Shown here: in pieces, positions 46,801-56,640 of the stretch
Position numbering within the stretch: the first letter of the stretch is position 1
Layout: the number at the start of each line of letters is the position of its first letter
Source of the DNA: Hsuehochloa calcarea
Lineage: Eukaryota; Streptophyta; Magnoliopsida; Poales; Poaceae
Reading direction: 5' to 3'
Length of the DNA: 64,000 bases
Assembly: GCA_036346395.1 (NCBI GenBank)
Contig: CM070602.1
Coordinates: 14,641,098 to 14,705,097, forward strand
Position numbers and translations under genes: made by a program
The notes under the pieces: model-generated
Seen by the model: only the letters and a program-made list of their open reading frames with translations
What the model was told of the DNA's origin: nothing
Database searches by the model: none

Positions 46801-48587
46801 CCTCGAAGTGCAGACGGCACGCAGGAAGGCGTGCAGGGCACTCAAAAGGACAGTAAGTCCCACGCGCATGCAGTTGCTACTGGAGGAACCAGCGGCTCAG
46901 GTCAAGCCCATGGACCCCATCGGTATGCAGGCACAGCAAGAGGGAGAGGCGGTGTAGCCTCAGCTAAGATGTACGCATGGAAGTGGGTAGATTTGGTCCA
47001 AGAGAGAGGAGCGAGAGGCTCAAGTAATGGCGAAGCCCAGGTGGTCGTGGGAGCAGGTGCTCCAGGCGAGATGGTCATGGGAGCAGGTGCTCCAATCCAG
47101 GCGGGCGTGCAAGGAAGGACGAGTTCAGTTCAGATGCGAAGCACGGCAAGCATTGGTTTGTGCATGGCTCAGGATGCCGCAAGCACAAGCGGTAGGACGG
47201 TATTGGCCCGAGAAGAAACGACGCATGGGAGTGCAGGTAAAAGAGGAAGACGACGAAGTTCAAGAAACGAGAGAGAAGATTGGCGTAATCAAGGAGAAGA
47301 AACAAGATTAAGGGGGTGATTGTTAGAATAATTAATCTTGTTTTTGATTTCTAAATTTAGTTTCTTGAGTCCGTTTAGGTTCATGAGTTGTCTCCGGTTT
47401 GGAGTTGACTCCGTATTGCGTCTGGTCTGAAGTCTTTTATAAAGCCAAGCATGTAAACGATTGAGAAGTGGAAAAAAAGGAATAAAAGGAGAGCAAAGCT
47501 CCAGAGAAGACAAGGAAGTCTAGAGGTGTTGCTGTTGGCTATCACGTGGAGGTGGAGACAACAGAGCAAGGTGCTGCTTGTATCATCACGTGAAGACGTG
47601 AAGCACTTCACGAAGCAGTGACTAACAAAAAACTAAGAAAAATTCTAACAACGCACGCACACTTAGATTAGAAGTAGAACAGATACATACACGCGATCGA
47701 GTATCTAGTTTAATTTGCACGTTCAGATCAATACATACAGAGCCTACGTGGCTCATCGATCATGTGCTCGTTGCGCAGGGATGCTTACCGGCAGGCTCGC
47801 CATGTACAGAACGAGGCCGAGGGTCTACGTGGGCTGCATGAAGTCTGGCCCTGTTCTTTCACAGAAGTAAGCAAAATTGAACCCTTTAGATCGACTTCTC
47901 TGTATAACTACAGCACAAGGATTCTGCATTTCTGCTGATTAATCCTGGCAAATCGTTGCCGTTTGATCTCTTGCCGTGCCCGTGCATGGCAGGGGCGTGA
48001 AGTACCGCGAGCCGGAGTACTGGAAGTTCGGGGACGAGGGGAACAAGTACTTCCGCCACGCCACCGGCCAGATCTACGCCATCTCCAAGGACCTCGCCTC
48101 CTACATCTCCATCAACCAGTAAGCATTCGTTCGCGTCACCTTTTCTTGTCTGCACCACCTTTGCCAACGCTGAAAATTCCTTCAGGCCGATACTGCATCG
48201 GTTCGCGAACGAGGACGTGTCGCTCGGCGCGTGGCTCATCGGGCTCGAGGTCGAGCACGTCGACGACCGGAGCCTGTGCTGCGCCACGCCTCCAGGTACA
48301 CATGCAATACCAAGTTGGTGGATCAGACACATGCGCAGCACCAGCTAGCACACATGTTTGTGCGCAGCGCAGGAACGATTCGTGGGTGATTATATAAAAG
48401 CTGTTGCTTTTCTCTCCCTTTTGTGTATGCAGACTGCGAGTGGAAGAAGCAGGCCGGGAACGTGTGCGCGGCGTCCTTCGACTGGTCGTGCAGCGGCATC
48501 TGCAAGTCGGTCGACCGGATGGGGGCGATCCACAGCGCCTGCGGTGAGGGCGACGGGGCCGTCTGGAACTTCGATCGATCAAATTAA
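43880..48587 (+). CDS. Beta-1,3-galactosyltransferase (GT31, DUF4094 N-terminus)
   Basis: Eight exons join to 388 aa with GT-AG junctions throughout: 43880-44056, 44127-44191, 44287-44474, 44600-44857, 47779-47866, 47993-48118, 48186-48295 and 48433-48587. It is a type II Golgi protein: residues 5-23 form the membrane anchor (AVVVLCATSFFVG...). DUF4094-type sequence follows (MNEVSRTHQAIQ), then the GT31 domain from about residue 119 (VVIGINTAFSSKKRR). The metal-binding DxD is in KVDDDVHVNL (Asp 222-224), EDVSLGAW is at 310-317, and the tail is Cys-rich (SFDWSCSGICKS). The family adds galactose in beta-1,3 linkage to glycoprotein or arabinogalactan chains. Length and exon series match Arabidopsis B3GALT-type genes. 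Intron 4 holds a 2.8-kb Copia insert; without it the intron would be about 130 bp. The frame stays open for 18 codons upstream of this ATG to an AG at 43825, so a further 5' exon is possible. Confidence 0.92.
44865..45194 (+). repeat. 5' LTR of the intronic Copia element
   Basis: Starts tgttagaataattaatc and ends aaattctaaca. ttttataaagcc near 44980 is a possible TATA region. Confidence 0.93.
45162..45960 (+). pseudogene. gag of the intronic Copia element
   Basis: The frame 45162-45524 contains NYMRWVIRVQAMMEDQGVWEAIEP, HLFQALPEDLLMQVA and KTAKEVWDCLKTRFIGADRV, which are hallmarks of the UBN2-type Copia gag. After a frameshift near 45520 the gag reads on in other frames (such as 45681-45944) to a Gln/Ser/Lys-rich stretch before the zinc knuckles. 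Start residues before the first conserved stretch overlap the LTR and primer site and are not real. Confidence 0.8.
45963..46448 (+). CDS. Zinc-knuckle and protease segment of the intronic Copia element
   Basis: A 161-aa frame holds two consecutive CCHC knuckles, CFKCDKYGHYASEC and CFNCDKYGHYASDC (46047-46145). They are close copies of each other, with nucleic-acid binding expected. The protease-like site WYLDNGASNHMTG follows (Asp codon 46329-46331). Copia proteases have D-T-G-A or, often, D-N-G-A here, so catalysis is possible but unproven. The frame ends shortly after with KVKFGDG; the following frame (46452-46799) contains the GTVLL-like sequence typical of the sequence past protease (RILTEIYYIPQL). 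Confidence 0.8.
   Translation: MSKATRGEHEDWARQDDGDRSRDKSHIKCFKCDKYGHYASECRSHIKCFNCDKYGHYASDCQNKKKNEEANLTRAIEDYEPALLLSLCVNQAPVMVMLNEENIVPKLRTEEGNHDHTDEWYLDNGASNHMTGDRSMFHELDEKISGKVKFGDGFTVQIRGK
46640..47320 (+). other. Unassigned internal sequence and polypurine tract of the intronic Copia element
   Basis: Replaces the integrase-RT-RNase H region. A 198-aa Gly/Ala/Arg-rich frame (46723-47319) is open, but I recognise nothing in it. It contains a short internal duplication around gggagcaggtgctcca (47050/47085). The end, aagggggtgat, serves as polypurine tract. Confidence 0.6.
47321..47650 (+). repeat. 3' LTR of the intronic Copia element
   Basis: Same length as the 5' LTR, 325 of 330 bases identical by my count. 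Confidence 0.93.
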
Positions 48588-49738
48588 CGTACATACCATG
48601 CGTGCAGACCAGCTTTACATTGTTTATTTCCCATCTGTTTTGGGAACTGAGATCAAATTAACATGCATGTGGTATAGTCGGATATTAGTAGTACAGCTGA
48701 TGGTTTTAGCATGTGCTTATGGGGTATATCACGGTCATGATTTTTTGTAGCTGTCAAGGGAGTTGACTGGACGATGCCCCCCCAATTAATGCTCTGTGTT
48801 GTCTCTCCGGGTCACGATTTCATACACTAGCAAAACTAAAACCAAACTTTATTTGCTCAGTACGTTTTACAATACGAGCATTTCAGTTCAAAATTGTTGG
48901 GACTGAACTACGACGTACTATGAACAAATTAATGGTGATTCTTGGTATTATCAGGGGATCTTTGCGTTGTTATGAATGCACTGATCTTCTCATCCGCAGC
49001 ACATCTAAAACCATCTTAACCACGAGTTATCATAAGTTTCGAATCTCGATGGGATAGTTTTTATTTTTAGCACCTTAACCACTACAAATTTCACTCGACC
49101 AGGCATTGTCTCATTTGTACCACACATGATGTCGGCCCAACCATCTATATGACTGTATAGGCCTGGACTGGACATAGCCCATCTCGGCCCAACCTGCCTT
49201 GGCCCATCTTTGGATTAAATTAGAGCCCAGGAGCACGTACGCCATCAAATTATTGCTACTTGAGGACCGAGCGTAGCAGCTCGGGTGGCTCGCTCTGCTG
49301 CCGTCCAGCAGGCAGCCCCGTCCGGGTATCGAACTGGCGCGCCTCAATTTCCGGGTGGCTTTTAGGTTCAGTACACGTACGTGGGTGAAAGTCAAAGCGT
49401 GTGCTCCTATTCTGATTTAACCTTTGCTCTAAATTAAATGTGTATTAATGATATATTCGTATGTATTTGAGTACGTCCGTCGTGTACTCTCAAAATAAAA
49501 TATTGATTTTGATATTATTTTTTTCCCAGTTAAGTGAATTGTTGACAAATCTTTAACCTCGGTTGGAAGTTCTATTTTCTCGTACCAAAACCACCCGAAG
49601 GGTTTGAATTTGTTGTTGAAAGTTGCATGGAAGGCGAAAAGGAAAGCTGTGGGCTGCTATTGAGGGCAACTTGGAGTTTGTTGGCATTGTTCACTAGGTG
49701 GTGTTCTAGCGTGCACCGGACGTTTATGTAAACAAAAG
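48588..49738. other. 3' flank of the galactosyltransferase and spacer
   Basis: Former 3' untranslated region then spacer. Around 49260-49350 the sequence agcagctcgggtggctcgctctgc and gggtatcgaactgg is reminiscent of tRNA-type A and B boxes, so a decayed SINE is possible; the match is weak. Confidence 0.45.
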
Positions 49739-49999
49739 TACCTCCCGAGTCCCGACACGAAAACTAGTCGTTTTGCACGTATTGGTATGGTCTTTAAAAT
49801 ACAAGTTTACCATTTAGTATTATTATTATATATTTATAAAATAAAATTATAATAGTATAAAAGTACTTTTTGAGGCAAATCTATGTATATCATTTTTATA
49901 TGTCAAATCTAATATTCAAAAAGAGATCGATAGATAAAATCTATAATATTTGAAAATGTACTAACCCAAAACAATTTATTTTTATGATACGAGGGAGTA
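49739..49999. mobile_element. Stowaway-like MITE
   Basis: Left end tacctcccgagtcccg and right end acgagggagta form an imperfect inverted repeat resembling the Stowaway consensus (CTCCCTCCGT), with TA at both borders. The inside (about 260 bp) is AT-rich and non-coding. Confidence 0.65.
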
Positions 50000-50531
50000 T
50001 TATCTGTAATCATGATTTTCAAGTCACGATCTTTTTTATCCAAAACTATAATCTCGGTCATGACGATATGAAAGCCTACCTAAAATCATGATACTAGTAA
50101 CATTAGCTCTCACCCTAGAATCTAACACGACTAAAATTGCTGATAATCTAAGGTTAAAAGACAGGTAAGTTCTGGAGGCCTTCCGCTGTGATCCCTCGTA
50201 TTCTAGGGATGGCATCGGGGTGGGGATAGCAGAGGTGCTGTCCCCACGGCCCCGCCTTGTCAACACTAGGGCCACGTCTCCACAGACCCACCTCAATTTT
50301 TGTGGGGAAAAGTGTCCCACATCTCTATCCCCGCGGGGACCCGAGTCCTATAGGATACTCGTAGAGATTGAAAATATATTTTAAATATAATTTTTTACTT
50401 GTTAATATGAATCTAGCTATTTATTTATAAGTATTTAGGTATACTTTTTTCATAGTATATAGTTTCAAAATTTTAATTATAATATACAAACAAGTTTTAC
50501 TCAAACATACACGAAAGAATATATTATATGT
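50000..50531. other. Spacer with a short G/C-rich patch
   Basis: Contains ggggtggggatagcagagg and atccccgcggggac patches, otherwise AT-rich. No feature is assigned. Confidence 0.4.
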
Positions 50532-51000
50532 GTCGGGGCCCAGATTTGCAACCTGAAACCCTCTGTGTATTCAGCACTAGTCCTTGTATCAGTAGCTAGC
50601 ACATATAGTTACATCATCGAATATCAAACACGTATCTTGAAAACGTAAAGCTATTGCATAATATTAAAAATGCGTAAATAGACCGGACGACCAATTGACT
50701 TACACATGGGCCGATTAGGCCAAATACCTTAAATAATTGCAGTAGAAATGGAATGAATAGCACCATAGGTGGGATCCCCAGGATATGCACACAGGTGACC
50801 TAGTTCTTAGCCTCCTCGATTTCTAGTCTTGTCAAACGCGATTAAGTGTCCGAGGGGCCTCTCTCTCTTTCACTTACTAAATGATAATATTGAGCGATGT
50901 AGGTACACAGTCGTACTCCTGAGCCAACAGACATAATGCAGTAATAATATATGCAAGACAGATTAAAGGAATGACCTATAGTTCTTTTATTTGCATAAAA
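50532..51000 (-). repeat. Possible Gypsy LTR end, minus strand
   Basis: tgtcggggcccag at 50532 reads on the minus strand as CTGGGCCCCGACA, like the ...GGGTCCGACA end of the LTR at 2953-7084. The other LTR end was not found, so this is tentative. Confidence 0.3.
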
Positions 51001-51189
51001 CCACTATTGAAATAGATTAAGTAGTAGATTAGTCATTAGACCTAGCATTTTGACTAAACTAATTTTTAATGAAATTGAGTAATAATAGTAACAAATGTTC
51101 CATCCGCCTACTAGTGGAGAACAATCCCCGAAAGTTCCGTCCACTCCCGAGTAGATAACAATTCCATCCACCCCATGCTATATCATTTT

Positions 51190-51355
51190 TAAAGGCATCA
51201 TCCACTAATGATTCCAAGGCTGCAACCACCTGATAATTCCGAGCTGCAACCACCGAACAACTCAGGCCACATCCACCTGCGAGTTCCAGGCCGTATCCGC
51301 CCGCCAATTCCAGGCCGCATCCACCCACCAATCCTACAGCTGCATCCACCCAATG
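51190..51355. repeat. Minisatellite, ~23-25-bp unit
   Basis: Repeats of a ccacc-n-attccaggc-gcatcc theme run through 51190-51355. A minus-strand frame (51059-51349) reads as repeating GGCGLELA; I take it as a product of the repeat, not a gene. Confidence 0.7.
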
Positions 51356-52400
51356 CTAAGTTTTCCTCGGGCTATAACTTGCACTTTCTACTGGCTACAA
51401 CCAAGACAAATCAAATTCTCGGGCTGCAACCCGACATTTCATCCCACCTAAAAATTGCTTTATACAAGTTGAGACTAACAAAGCAAGTTCTTATGCCTCA
51501 TCCATGACCATGGGCACGGCTATCTGGACACTTTTCACTCTACATAGGTTGCATAACTTTATCCATAAGAGACGATCATCTTATAATGTCAACACGCTAT
51601 CGTAGGCGTGAGACTAAGAAAATCATTACAATGCCTTTACAATGCCCCACCCCAACGCAGATGCACCCGTTAAGGTTTCATCCGCCATGCACTACAACCC
51701 TCTAGAGGCCCCCTCTTGCGCCATGTGGTTTACTTGTGGCTCCAACCGCGCCACATTCGGTCAGATGGTGAAACTAACACCAAGGCGAAGTAAATTAATT
51801 AGTTAGGTCGTACCCATTATAGACTTGTGATTGCATTGTTAGTGTCCGAGAGTTCATCATGATTCGGTTCTTAATTGACTTGGGCAATGCTTTCACATTA
51901 CCAACTCTCGTGCTCCTATCCGCACCTACCCGACTTACCATCAATCCAAGTCTAAAATAGTTTTTGAGTTTTTGTTTTGAAAATCCTTTTTCAGTTCAAC
52001 AAACCAGCTAGGCTCCAACCTTGGCTGCCCAAATCTAGTTTTGAAGTTTGAATGATAGCAGGACAAATTAATGCCCACATGTCAATATATCTAAGTAAGA
52101 CTAAGCATGACATTTAGATATAGACTTAATGACTAATTAAGTATATCATTATTCCTAAGGCGACAAAATATAGTGTCCAAGTTCAAGGAATGGAATTTAA
52201 TAGCTCACTTAATAATAAGGTATTAACTACAAGCTAAGACAATATAATTGTAATAAAGCATAGTAATGCAATTTCATAATTTAAAACAATATAATTTGCA
52301 TTAAAAATGTAGGTGCAAAATAATCAAAGTGTTGACTCACCTTGTTCATTGTTTTGGTAACTTTGGTCTTGTTCTTGCTCTAGCTCGAATTGCTGCTCCT
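51356..52400. other. Unassigned sequence, possibly LTR
   Basis: No reading frame with content. It may in part be the far end of the Sirevirus LTR that starts at 52805 on the minus strand. Confidence 0.35.
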
Positions 52401-52805
52401 TCAAGACTCTAAATTCTAATTACACAAAATATGATCGAATCCAAGAACGCTTGAATACAATCAAATGAAACCCAAATAAATTCAAAGGCATTCAAATAGA
52501 TCTAAAAGAATTCATACAAACTCAAATAGATCTCAAACTTCATACATTTGGTATAATGGTATAGATTTGGATTTTAGATGGATTTAGGATTTTGACCACT
52601 TTGGTCATCGCCGGTCCGACCGCCCTACATGGCCGGTCCGACCGATTTGGGACCGGTCGGACCGCCGTGCAAGGACCGGTCGGACCGCCTCGCCCAAAGA
52701 TAGCACAGTAACTTTGTCGAAAACGCGTGAAACGACAAACCGTAAACGCCATTGCCAATTGTCACATCATCCTAAGATCTGGAGCATATCCCCATGAAAT
52801 CCACA
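52401..52805 (-). repeat. Sirevirus-type Copia 3' LTR, minus strand (left boundary uncertain)
   Basis: On the minus strand the LTR begins TGTGGATTTCATGGGG at 52805, immediately after a polypurine tract AAGGGGGAGAT. The left end is not identifiable. Four GGTCCGACCG-type words lie in it (see 52611-52687). Confidence 0.65.
52611..52687. repeat. Four GGTCCGACCG motifs, two in each orientation
   Basis: ccggtccgaccg at 52611-52622 and 52633-52644; accggtcggaccg at 52652-52664 and 52675-52687. Spacing is about 20-23 bp. The first pair is the reverse complement of the second, so they can fold together. Confidence 0.9.
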
Positions 52806-54800
52806 ATCTCCCCCTTGATGAACACATTGGCAATTATCCAGAAAATGTAAGTAAGAGGTTTGAAAACGAGTTTACTCGCAGTTTTCGTACAAAGACACAA
52901 CTTGGTCCATGAGCAAGAAAAAGCAATGAAAATGACCAAGCTGGCATCAGAATAGTATAGGCATGTGAGACAAGATAAAAGTAAGCATAAAAACTTTGAT
53001 TTCCAGAAAAGGTTCAAAATTCTCACATGAGGTCCATATGAAAGAACAATTGTTCAATTGACCTATGATCATTGTGAGGATAAAAGAATGCAATTCAAGT
53101 TCAGAATATTCAATAAAACAATAAGAATGCAACTCAAGAACTCCCCCTCACTATGATCCTCGATTTTCAAAAACTTTCAACTTTTCAGTTACTCCCCCTT
53201 TGTTTAATCTTCTCCCCCAACAAAGAAATATCTTCTCATTAACACATCTTCTCCAAATAAAAATAGCATCTTCTCCAAATAAAAATAGCAAAGAAATATA
53301 ACACATCTTCTCCCAAAGAAATATCTTCTCATTAATTAACACATCTTCTCCCCCTTTGACAATGGATTCATCAAGGAATCACGCCTTCCTCTCATCCAGA
53401 GATAACCAATAGATGATAAAGAAAGAAGCGTAAATAAAAGAAGCATAAGCAGAGCATGCATGAAGTGCAATGGAGTGGCTTTATTTTTGTATTTTTAATT
53501 TTGATTACAAGAAGCTTTGGAGATTACCCAAAAGAACAATCTAGTATCTCTAATATTGCACAAACAGCATATCAAGCTCGACAATAGCTAGCAAGATCAT
53601 GGTAAGACATATATATCAAAGCTAAGAACACAGGCTTAAAAGAAAAGCAGTAGATTTGATCAATTTAAGCAACGCTTCAAATTCAGCAAGTTCATCAACA
53701 GGGATCCTAAAGTGAAATTGGCCATGTCAAAATGTCAAAGTGAGATCAAAAATCTAACAAAGACCACATTAAGAGTCAATCAAGTCCCGTATTGAATCAT
53801 TTTGCTCAATATTTTGTAAACGCCCATTTGTCAACATTTTTCTCATTTGCATTGAATATTGAAGTTGACTAATGATCTAACTTAGTGATAAGATCCTGGA
53901 CTAGAAGCCATCCACAAACTCATCCTAAGCTTCGACCAGAAGTTGATTAAAGGTATATCTTAGTAAAGAAGATCCTGGACTAGGAGCCATCCACAAACTC
54001 TTTCTAAACTTCTACCGGCGACAAATCTTGAGGTTCATGTCATTTCGACAAGCGGTCCCCATGAGATCGTCAGTTCATCAAACTATCTCCAAGTTCATGT
54101 CATTTGACAAGCGGTCTCGTAAGAATAGTTTGGCACAATTTAAGCATAAGACAATCTTGATTTTCATTTTTCACATGAGCGGTTTAGAATCTCAAGAACA
54201 CAAAAGCTCAAGTAATGGTCAATTTTAGATCAAAGAGCTAACAAAGCAATTACACAGGCCAATGTCACAAGAGGAGCACTAATTGCGCAACTCGCTAAAA
54301 CATCCACAAATTGCAATTTCTTAATTCGAGTTGTTAAAAGGTTCTAGCTCATATAGCAAAGACTTAGCTACACATGTAAAAGCATGATAATTCTAGCAAG
54401 TCAAAGAACTAGACATGACATTGAGCAAGAATTGAAATACAAAAGCTCCAAAGGGTAATAGGCAAAGCTCCATTAATTTTAAAAGATAAGCAGAAAAACT
54501 TATATTATAATGCATCTTTTTGGATTTTTCATACCACTTGTTGTAACCACTTGTTGTTACCACTTGTTGTTATACCACTTGTTGGATTTTTCATATGAAT
54601 GCAATATGACACAATGAGATGCAATTAAAAAGCCTAAAAACCTAAAAAGTTCAAAAAGATCACTAAGTCCAGAAAAAGAACAATAAAAGATCAAAAGAAC
54701 AAGGAAAGATCAGAAAAGATCGAACTCCCCCTCAAACCAACCCATAAGGATAAATAACCCCTAACTCGCTTCTCAAGGTGGCAAACCTAGTCGGGTCTAA
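52806..54800 (-). mobile_element. Sirevirus 3' tail with repeated polypurine tracts
   Basis: The main tract is atctccccctt at 52806-52816. Further ctccccct-type tracts occur near 53142, 53192, 53212, 53348 and 54724 (AGGGGGAG on the minus strand). Multiple polypurine tracts upstream of the 3' LTR are a hallmark of Sireviruses. No coding frame is recognised. Confidence 0.75.
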
Positions 54801-55500
54801 AGATTTGGTGAGGATAAAAACAAAAGACAAAAGAAGTGCCTAGTGGGTGACAAGCGCCTGAGGTACTCTTCCTATCTAGCCGTGACCCGCACAATCGAAT
54901 AAGAAAAACCCCGAATGGACAAGGATAAAGAACAGAATATCAAATGCCATACAAAGAGAGTAGAGTGTAAGTACGAATAAGAGCTTAACGGCCTGGCGAT
55001 GGGAAGTTCTCGGAGATGCTTGAAACCCGTCGACCGCGTGAAGGAGGTGAACCATCTTGAGTCTCCGGCAATATGATGTGAGCAATCGAGTCGACAAAGC
55101 ACGTGCCCTTCCTCTTTCGCGGCAATCACGAAAAATCAAGGCACGGAAGAACAATGTGTCTCGACATCTTTGGGGTTAGTTAAACAAGACTTGGGAACCC
55201 GATCTTGAGACACGTCTGCGAGTAGTATGCAAAGCGAAATGTTATCCTTGATTTCATCTAAAATTACATTATGAGCAATGTTTAAGTTAACATTAGAATT
55301 AAAGCGTCGGTGGCGGCCGATGGCGTTGTCTCAAGGATCGACGGCGACCAAAACGGTCGACCGGTGACCACCAATGATCGACCCGCCATCGATAAACTTT
55401 AGAATTAGGATATCTAGACACATAATGATTTGCATGAGAGAAAATCCTAATCGAGTTTATTCTTTTCGGTGTTACCATGTCTCATAGAAGCTCTAGGTTG
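54801..55500 (-). other. Junction region of the Sirevirus remnant
   Basis: The place where integrase, RT and RNase H should be, but nothing of them is readable. Minus-strand frames at 54872-55154 are short and unrecognised. Confidence 0.4.
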
Positions 55501-56640
55501 CATGAATGAAATTCTATCAAAATTTTTCCTATCATTTTCAACCTCGCCAATGAATTCAATCAAATGTCCACCTTTTTGCAATAAGTGCAATGGTACTTGG
55601 TACCACTAGAAGAAGCACCATTTGAATTAATACAAGGTTGGGCAAAACCTGCAGATTTAAAAGATGTTTTTGCGAGTTGGGTTTTGAATTCAATTAAACC
55701 TTTTCCAAGACTTGAATGACTTTTGGCTTTGAATTGTCTTGAAAAGAATTGAATACTAAACCTTGCTTCTTATAAGGAGTTTTAGACTTGTCAAGAATCA
55801 TGTTTAATTGTTTCTTACCTTTAGAAAATTTCTCTAATGTATCATGAAGGTAAGCATTTTCTTTTCTTAAACTAACACAAGCATCACAAGTTTTATCCAC
55901 AGATTTCTCCTTATATAAAGCAATTTCAAGCTTAAGAGTGGAACAAGAAGCACAAGTAGTATTTTCAATATTGTCCTTAAGCTTAGCATATTTGACTCTA
56001 GCAGCTTCTAAGATATCTTTGATTTCACGTTCTTTTTCTAAGCATGAAGTGCAAGGGCTAGAATCAATCACATCAGAAGCAATCAACTTGCTAGACTCTA
56101 AGCATTTTTCACAAGGAGCAGATTTAATTTCAATTAGCTCGGTTCTAGCATTTTCAAGTTGTTGTAAAGCAATATTGTGAGCAGATTGTAAATTGGTAAT
56201 TTCTGAATGCATAGCATGACAAGATAAACATTCATCAGGTTCAAGAGTCTTAACATTTGCAAGTTCTAGTTTTAGTTTACCAATTTTTGACTCTAGTTTC
56301 TTATTTTTAGTCATGACAAATTCTAGCGCTTCATCTTGACTAAGCACTTGCTCAACTATAGAATCATATTTAGCAGAAAGCTCATCATAAGAAAAAAAAA
56401 TACCTCATCATTATCAATGTCGTCGGTATCAGCCATGAAGCACATGCCGGTGAAGTCCTTGGCCTTCCCTTTCTTGTCCTCTTCGCTCCCGGAGTCCACA
56501 TCACTAATGGATTGCTCTCCAAAAGCGGCAAGGACCCGGTGAGCGGCCTTTATGAGGTTGACAGCATCATACTCAGAGTTGTTCTCATGAGACTTCTTCC
56601 AAGCTGTCTTCTCCTCCCTGTGCTTACCCTTACCTTTTAG
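55500..56640 (-). pseudogene. Sirevirus gag (coiled coil with CxxC motifs)
   Basis: The minus-strand frame 55694-56347 (217 aa) is Lys/Glu/Leu-rich and predicts a coiled coil. It has five CxxC pairs at about residues 40/43, 79/82, 99/102, 132/135 and 154/157. Upstream, in other frames, come AAHRVLAAFGEQSIS, DVDSGSEEDKKGKAKDF and CFMADTDDIDND, typical of Sirevirus gag. Downstream near 55580 a zinc-knuckle start, YHCTYCKK, runs out of frame. A single-base A-run length change near 56398 separates the two gag parts. The upstream end is cut by the LTR at 56641. Confidence 0.75.

Larger units (their letters stand above)
44865..47650 (+). mobile_element. Non-autonomous Copia element (gag-protease only) in intron 4
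   Basis: 330-bp LTRs at 44865-45194 and 47321-47650 differ at five positions, all transitions. The target duplication acgca is perfect (44860-44864, 47651-47655). The primer-binding site TGGTATCAGAGC is at 45197-45208 and a purine tract directly precedes the 3' LTR. The internal region codes for gag, two zinc knuckles and a protease-like segment; integrase, RT and RNase H are absent. It would need enzymes from another element to move. It lies in the same orientation as the host gene. Confidence 0.95.

Noticed and set aside
46723..47319. 198-aa frame in the intronic Copia element
   Set aside because: Gly/Ala/Arg-rich, partly made of a short internal duplication; possible but unsupported as a real protein.
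49260..49350. tRNA gene
   Set aside because: Only weak A- and B-box resemblance; no cloverleaf could be drawn. At most a SINE remnant.
51059..51349. Minus-strand frame with repeating GGCGLELA
   Set aside because: Consequence of the ~24-bp minisatellite.
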